Assembly (NCBI GenBank): GCA_029935135.1
Contig: JAOZKX010000035.1
Span: 1-11,011 of the forward strand
Direction: 5' to 3'
Length of the DNA stretch: 11,011 nucleotides
DNA from: Desulfocapsa sp.
GTDB taxonomy: Bacteria > Desulfobacterota > Desulfobulbia > Desulfobulbales > Desulfocapsaceae
In this document: positions 7,609-11,011 of the stretch, piece after piece
Numbering within the stretch: position 1 is the stretch's first letter
How the letters are laid out: every line of letters starts with the position of its first letter
Notes under the pieces: model-generated
What the model was told of the DNA's origin: nothing
What the model saw: only the letters and a program-made list of their open reading frames with translations
Databases searched by the model: none
Program-made: the position numbers and the translations under genes

Positions 7609-7636
7609 TTGACAATAGAAGCAGGAGGTTTATAGT
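7609..7636 (+). promoter_or_regulatory. Strong sigma70-type promoter for the 7705-8097 gene
   Basis: A perfect -35 box TTGACA (7609-7614) is followed after 16 nt by TATAGT (7631-7636), five of six matches to the -10 consensus. Transcription would start near 7643, leaving a 5' leader of about 60 nt. It lies within the upstream region of the divergent helicase operon, so the two could influence each other. An AGGAGGT inside the spacer has no start codon in reach and is not a ribosome binding site. Confidence 0.75.
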
Positions 7637-7704
7637 AAGCAGCAAATTGAAATAATTGGGTTTCGACATACAGAAACAGAAATCAACTTAACTGAAAAAC
7701 AGCC

Positions 7705-8097
7705 ATGAATACCACAACAATTGACGCACTCTTCACCCAGGAAACGCTGGACACCCTCTTTCCAAAAGAACGCACCGACGATTTCTTTGACGCTCTCTTT
7801 GGGGATGCCAGCGAGGGGGCGTACGATATAGAGCTTGCCTACGGAGGAACCAGCGGCGGACAACTGGTGATGGAACTTCGACTGCATGAACGACCGGGTT
7901 GCTGCCTTGCCTGTAACCTCACTCAAGGCTTACCTCAGGTTTTCAGTCGCCATCCGATCATCAATGTCTCCGGACTTGTTGGTGATATTGACAGCCTCCT
8001 TGGAGACAATGCCTCATGCAAAGAGTGGACATTGGGATTTACCGAGCAACGCAGTAAAGAGATGCACATTATCCCCATCAATATCATTCTCGAGTAA
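7705..8097 (+). CDS. Conserved hypothetical small cytoplasmic protein with a Cys/His motif
   Basis: The 130-residue acidic protein has no signal peptide or membrane segment. Its centre carries the most distinctive stretch: RPGCCLACNL (C66, C67, C70) followed by GLPQVFSRHPIINV with H83, then a lone C105. The N-terminus (FPKERTDDFFDALFGDASEGAYDI) looks strongly conserved in style. I recall similar proteins in Desulfobacterota, some carrying the plainly erroneous database name pancreas/duodenum homeobox protein 1; this is memory, not a search. C66/C67/C70/H83 could bind a metal, which is inference. Function is unknown. It has its own strong promoter (7609-7636) and terminator (8120-8154), so it is a one-gene unit that may be well expressed, although the ATG lacks a clear ribosome binding site. 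It is divergent from the helicase operon and convergent with the cyclase gene. Confidence 0.88.
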   Translation: MNTTTIDALFTQETLDTLFPKERTDDFFDALFGDASEGAYDIELAYGGTSGGQLVMELRLHERPGCCLACNLTQGLPQVFSRHPIINVSGLVGDIDSLLGDNASCKEWTLGFTEQRSKEMHIIPINIILE

Positions 8098-8119
8098 GGT
8101 CGTCCAAACCATGCAATAG

Positions 8120-8154
8120 AAAAGGCCGATTCTTTTTAAGGAATCGGCCTTTTT
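8120..8154. terminator. Strong bidirectional intrinsic terminator
   Basis: AAAAGGCCGATTC (8120-8132) pairs perfectly with GAATCGGCCTTTT (8141-8153) around an 8-nt loop, giving a GC-rich core flanked by an A-run on one side and a T-run on the other. It sits 22 nt after the stop of the plus-strand gene and 25 nt after the stop of the convergent minus-strand cyclase gene, so it can serve both. Confidence 0.95.
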
Positions 8155-8179
8155 ATTTTGTCACTCTTTCACTCTTTTT

Positions 8180-9193
8180 CTAAGAAATGTTTACCCTGGA
8201 ACGTCCTGCTGCTTTGGCATTGTAAAGAATATCATCAACTCGTTCCATCCACTGCCCCTGGCTCTCTCCGCTTTGCAACTGAGCCATACCTATGGAGACG
8301 CCAAGTTTCGTTTCATCATCTGCCCAGATATCCAGATCACTTACTGCCTGGCACAATCTTTCAGCCAGTACCCTGCCGTTGCCCAGATCAGTACAATCCA
8401 TTACCAGAACAAACTCATCCCCACCGATGCGTACCAGAAGATCTGTTGTTCGAACTGTGTTTTGAAAGATATTCGCAACCTGTTTCAGAACCCGATCTCC
8501 CTGCTGATGGCCAAGATTGTCATTAATCTGTTTAAAATGATCAAGATCAAGAGACGCCATTGTCACTGGACGATTGTAGCGATTTGCAGCATCCATGATA
8601 TCACGGATGCGTTCATCAAACACCCTTCTATTGGATAGTCCGGTGAGAGCATCTTTTCTTGCACTTTCAAAAAGCTCTTCATACTCAAGGGCTCGCCGAA
8701 GAGATTCTGCTAAAATCAACAATGACTCATTGATAAGGTTAATTTCATCTGTCTGTAATGCAGTCTCATCTTTTAAAATAATGAGGATACCTGAGTCTTC
8801 AGCAGTTTCAATCAACCATTTATGTCCATAATGCCCATCTTCGCTTACACAAAAACTGATGTCCTTGTCCGAATGATTTAATAATTCTTCAGCAAAGGCG
8901 ATGATGGAACGTCTCTTGGGACCATGCCCTGAACAGAAAAGGTGTTTTTTCTCACGTACCTGATTGTTATAACCAATAAGTTCATGTTCCACATGGGGCA
9001 TAAGCCATATGGAATACGCCTCAATCATACCTGAAAGTTCCAGCACACCAGCCATGCGGGCATGCAGTTTATTCATAAGATCAAGTCGTTCCGTCTGACG
9101 CCTGAAGTGATCAAGTTCTACCATGACCTGATCAATTTCATCGTTTCGCTGTCCGATTGAAATGTTTGGTTCCATGGATATTGAAATACTCAT
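8180..9193 (-). CDS. GGDEF diguanylate cyclase with unassigned N-terminal sensory region
   Basis: The 337-residue protein makes c-di-GMP from two GTP. The C-terminal GGDEF domain (about 178-337) has DALTGLSNRR at its start (181-190), metal/phosphate-binding DLDHFKQINDNLGH (216-229), the active-site signature GGDEF (257-261) and an inhibitory-site RxxD (RTTD, 248-251) exactly five residues before it, so both activity and product inhibition are expected. Residues about 20-165 form a soluble region with alternating helix- and strand-like stretches, resembling a GAF-like sensor but too diverged to name; a helix (about 150-175) leads into the cyclase as a signalling coiled coil. No transmembrane segment is seen. 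ATG 9193 is chosen because AAGGTG lies 7 nt upstream; a TTG at 9244 would lengthen it by 17 residues and is unlikely. It is a single-gene unit ending at the shared terminator. Confidence 0.94.
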   Translation of the reverse strand: MSISISMEPNISIGQRNDEIDQVMVELDHFRRQTERLDLMNKLHARMAGVLELSGMIEAYSIWLMPHVEHELIGYNNQVREKKHLFCSGHGPKRRSIIAFAEELLNHSDKDISFCVSEDGHYGHKWLIETAEDSGILIILKDETALQTDEINLINESLLILAESLRRALEYEELFESARKDALTGLSNRRVFDERIRDIMDAANRYNRPVTMASLDLDHFKQINDNLGHQQGDRVLKQVANIFQNTVRTTDLLVRIGGDEFVLVMDCTDLGNGRVLAERLCQAVSDLDIWADDETKLGVSIGMAQLQSGESQGQWMERVDDILYNAKAAGRSRVNIS

Positions 9194-9613
9194 TTGTAGA
9201 CACCTTTTATTGGATTTCTTTTGGTTACTTTTGTATCGACCCAAAATGTTTAAATATTAAGAACTTTTTTCATTTTCTTTTAAAGCAATTATCGTACCAG
9301 TACCACCTGAAAGGAAGTGTAAAACTTATTGCCACTGCTGTCAGCTAATTACAAGGTGCTTTTCTTTGTCCAAATTGCGAATTCAAAATATTGACACTTC
9401 CCCAGTAAACAAACAGCAAGATTGCCCAGAAGCAGACATGCCACTGTCATGTTTTTGACAAACCCAACATAACATCGCCAATACAGCATGTTGCAAACAC
9501 ATAAACATTGCCCCTGTTTTTTTGTTTAGCATAATGCTACACTTCAAGAAATTGAAACTCCTCCATTCAACAAACACCCCAGGCAGAAACAATGAATTAC
9601 CCCACTATCTCCC
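9194..9613. other. Divergent AT-rich intergenic region between cyclase and hexosaminidase genes
   Basis: No gene is supported in these 420 bases; frames on either strand lack good starts, and the composition is low-complexity AT. It must carry promoters in both directions. On the plus strand two TTGACA hexamers (9391-9396, 9455-9460) have no matching -10 box, while a better pair lies at 9508-9535. No clear box pair was found for the cyclase. A 10-codon ORF (9592-9624, plus) overlaps the start of the next gene out of frame. Confidence 0.5.
9508..9539 (+). promoter_or_regulatory. Candidate promoter with overlapping palindrome for the nagZ-like gene
   Basis: TTGCCC (9508-9513) and CATAAT (9530-9535) are 16 nt apart, matching the sigma70 consensus moderately. 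The -10 box is embedded in the perfect palindrome TAGCATAATGCTA (9527-9539), a natural place for a repressor to bind. The start site would fall near 9542, about 70 nt before the coding region. The sequence is AT-rich, so chance matches are common. Confidence 0.4.
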
Positions 9614-10651
9614 ATGACAATTGAACAAAAAATAGGGCAACTGTTTATCCTTGGCTTTAAAGGTGATCGTATTGATAACAATCACCCCATAGCCCAGGAT
9701 ATCAGGCAGCGAAACCTCGGCGGGGTCATTCTTTTTGATCGATTACTTGCCAGACAACAGCCCGAAAACAATATCATCAATGCGTCTCAGGTGAAATCGC
9801 TCACAACTTCGCTGCAAGACTATTCAACATCCCCTTTGCTGATCGCAGTTGATCAGGAGGGTGGATTGGTCAAGCGATTCAAAGCCCAGGCGGGATTCCC
9901 GGAAACTGCCAGCGCTCAAACTCTTGGCAAAACAGACGATCCAACCCTCACGCGTATCCATGCCTCCTGTACCGCAGCAATACTTGCCTCTGTCGGTGTT
10001 AATTTCAATCTGGCTCCAGTGACAGACCTCAACACTTTCCCTGAAAATCCTGTTATCGGGGCCCTGCAGAGGAGTTTCTCAGATAGTTCCGACGCTGTTA
10101 TCCGTCATGCTGCGATGTGGATAGGGGCACACACTGAGTTGAATATCCTCTCCTGCCTGAAACATTTCCCGGGACATGGCAGTTCACGGGCTGACTCTCA
10201 TCTGGGATTTACTGATATAAGCAGCAGTTGGCAGCAGGAAGAACTCGTACCGTTTGCCAAACTGATAGAGATGCAGATGGCCGACGCCATAATGCTTGGC
10301 CACCTTTTTCATAAAAACCTGGACCCCGAGTACCCAACCAGTCTCTCCATCCCTGTCGTCAGCCAACTGCTTCGTAAGCAACTTGGCTACAATGGCCTTA
10401 TCGTCACTGACGACATACAAATGAGGGCAATTACAGATCAATACGGCCTGGAAGAAGCCGCATGTCTTGCCCTTGCTGCTGGTGTTGATATGATTATCGT
10501 TGGTAACAATCTGGATTATCAGCCGGAAATACTACAGAAACTGACCCGGGCGGTGCTGCGGGCCATAGCAGATAAGAAACTATCTGTACTACAGATAGAA
10601 TCCGCATGGAAAAGAGTGCAACAGGTCAAAAGAAAACTCAAGGAACAATGA
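9614..10651 (+). CDS. nagZ: Glycoside hydrolase family 3 beta-N-acetylhexosaminidase, NagZ-like
   Basis: The 345-residue single-domain enzyme matches the size of cytoplasmic NagZ, which removes N-acetylglucosamine from 1,6-anhydro-muropeptides during peptidoglycan recycling. It opens with MTIEQKIGQLFILGFKG and has no signal peptide. Key motifs are VDQEGGLVKRF (79-89, substrate binding), KHFPGHG (183-189), the catalytic dyad loop D194-S-H196 typical of NagZ, and IVTDDIQMRAI (263-273), where D266 is the expected nucleophile. A second GH3 domain found in beta-glucosidases is absent. ATG 9614 is the only ATG in frame after a stop at 9593-9595, but it has no ribosome binding site. A 10-codon out-of-frame ORF ends just inside it. 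The stop overlaps the start region of the following TM2 gene. The nagZ name rests on motifs and size; a broader family 3 hexosaminidase role is possible. Confidence 0.9.
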   Translation: MTIEQKIGQLFILGFKGDRIDNNHPIAQDIRQRNLGGVILFDRLLARQQPENNIINASQVKSLTTSLQDYSTSPLLIAVDQEGGLVKRFKAQAGFPETASAQTLGKTDDPTLTRIHASCTAAILASVGVNFNLAPVTDLNTFPENPVIGALQRSFSDSSDAVIRHAAMWIGAHTELNILSCLKHFPGHGSSRADSHLGFTDISSSWQQEELVPFAKLIEMQMADAIMLGHLFHKNLDPEYPTSLSIPVVSQLLRKQLGYNGLIVTDDIQMRAITDQYGLEEAACLALAAGVDMIIVGNNLDYQPEILQKLTRAVLRAIADKKLSVLQIESAWKRVQQVKRKLKEQ

Positions 10652-11011
10652 TGGAAACAAGGCAATACGAAGAAGAAACACACAGCCCGGTTATCGGCTA
10701 TATTCTATGGATTTTCGGTTTCTTAGGTTCTCATAGATTTTACTATGGGCGCAAACTCACAGGAACACTATACTTCTTCACCCTCGGCCTCTTTTTCATC
10801 GGCTGGATTGTTGACCTGTTTCTGATTCCGGGAATGAGTAGAGATGCAAATATCAAATTCCAGCCGGGAGCTATTGATTACAATATCGCCTGGATACTGC
10901 TCACCTTTCTTGGTGTTTTTGGCATCCACCGCTTCTATCAGGGGAAATGGATCAGCGGAATTTTGTATCTTATAACAGGAGGGTTTCTGACAGTCGGTGT
11001 TATTTATGATT
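10651..11011 (+). CDS. Tandem TM2-domain membrane protein, 3' end cut by window edge
   Basis: The first 120 residues are visible. After a short acidic cytoplasmic-type N-terminus there are two TM2 units. The first spans about 13-62 with GFLGSHRFYYG around 23-33, a glycine-rich hydrophobic segment, and D55 in the second segment. The second spans about 78-120 with GVFGIHRFYQG around 88-98. Each TM2 unit is a pair of membrane helices joined by a conserved HRFY turn; their biochemical role in bacteria is poorly known. ATG 10651 has AAGGA 6 nt upstream, and an in-frame ATG at 10648 is the alternative. Either way it overlaps the hexosaminidase stop, so the two are co-transcribed and probably translationally coupled. 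A link to the envelope or to cell-wall recycling is inferred from this alone. Confidence 0.9.
   Translation, partial: METRQYEEETHSPVIGYILWIFGFLGSHRFYYGRKLTGTLYFFTLGLFFIGWIVDLFLIPGMSRDANIKFQPGAIDYNIAWILLTFLGVFGIHRFYQGKWISGILYLITGGFLTVGVIYD

Noticed and set aside
7630..7926. A 98-codon minus-strand frame crossing the start of the 7705-8097 gene
   Set aside because: It is antisense to the better-supported gene with its own promoter and terminator and has no recognisable product.
9436..9452. Inverted repeat ACATG-7 nt-CATGT
   Set aside because: It is short, has no link to a promoter box, and is within chance expectation.
9383..9592. A 69-codon minus-strand frame in the divergent intergenic region
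   Set aside because: It begins with TTG, lacks a ribosome binding site, covers the likely promoter of the opposite gene and has no domain.

Overview
The window looks like an ordinary chromosomal stretch of a Gram-negative environmental bacterium. The most likely source is a Desulfobacterota (deltaproteobacterial) genome of moderate GC with AT-rich intergenic gaps. That placement is inference. It rests on the REC/coiled-coil/LuxR regulator at 2708-3595, whose C-terminal half has the look of a large sulfate-reducer family, on a small protein at 7705-8097 of a type I associate with the same group, and on the density of c-di-GMP and phosphorelay signalling genes. No tRNA, rRNA, CRISPR array, insertion sequence or prophage gene is visible.

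Left part, 1-3595, all on the minus strand, is a signalling block. Reading in the direction of transcription there is a REC-LuxR response regulator (3595-2708) with a hairpin terminator behind it (2665-2697), then a gap of about 430 bases to the chosen start at 2279. Next comes a REC-HD-GYP c-di-GMP phosphodiesterase (2279-1182), overlapping a REC-PAS-HisKA kinase (1198-1) that runs off the window. All three begin with closely similar receiver domains. A perfect 20-bp palindrome (1216-1235) sits at the phosphodiesterase/kinase junction.

Middle part, 3592-7566, also minus, is a tight housekeeping operon: a UvrD/PcrA helicase, then folC (folate/polyglutamate ligase), then a 101-residue HNH nuclease-like protein. 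Joints are 1 nt apart and 8 nt overlapping. A possible 39-codon small ORF (3711-3592) would bridge this operon to the REC-LuxR gene by an ATGA overlap, but it is unproven.

Right part, 7609-11011. A strong sigma70-type promoter (TTGACA, 16 nt, TATAGT) precedes a small Cys-containing conserved hypothetical gene on the plus strand (7705-8097). A strong bidirectional terminator (8120-8154) separates it from a convergent GGDEF diguanylate cyclase on the minus strand (9193-8180). A divergent AT-rich region of 420 bases follows, then a plus-strand pair: a NagZ-like family 3 beta-N-acetylhexosaminidase (9614-10651) coupled to a membrane protein with two tandem TM2 domains (10651 onward, cut by the window end).

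The common thread is c-di-GMP turnover (one synthase and one phosphodiesterase in separate transcription units) next to DNA repair, folate and cell-wall recycling genes. I see no convincing wholly new system. The best leads are the junction palindrome, the bridging small ORF, the uncharacterised 7705-8097 protein and the NagZ/TM2 coupling.
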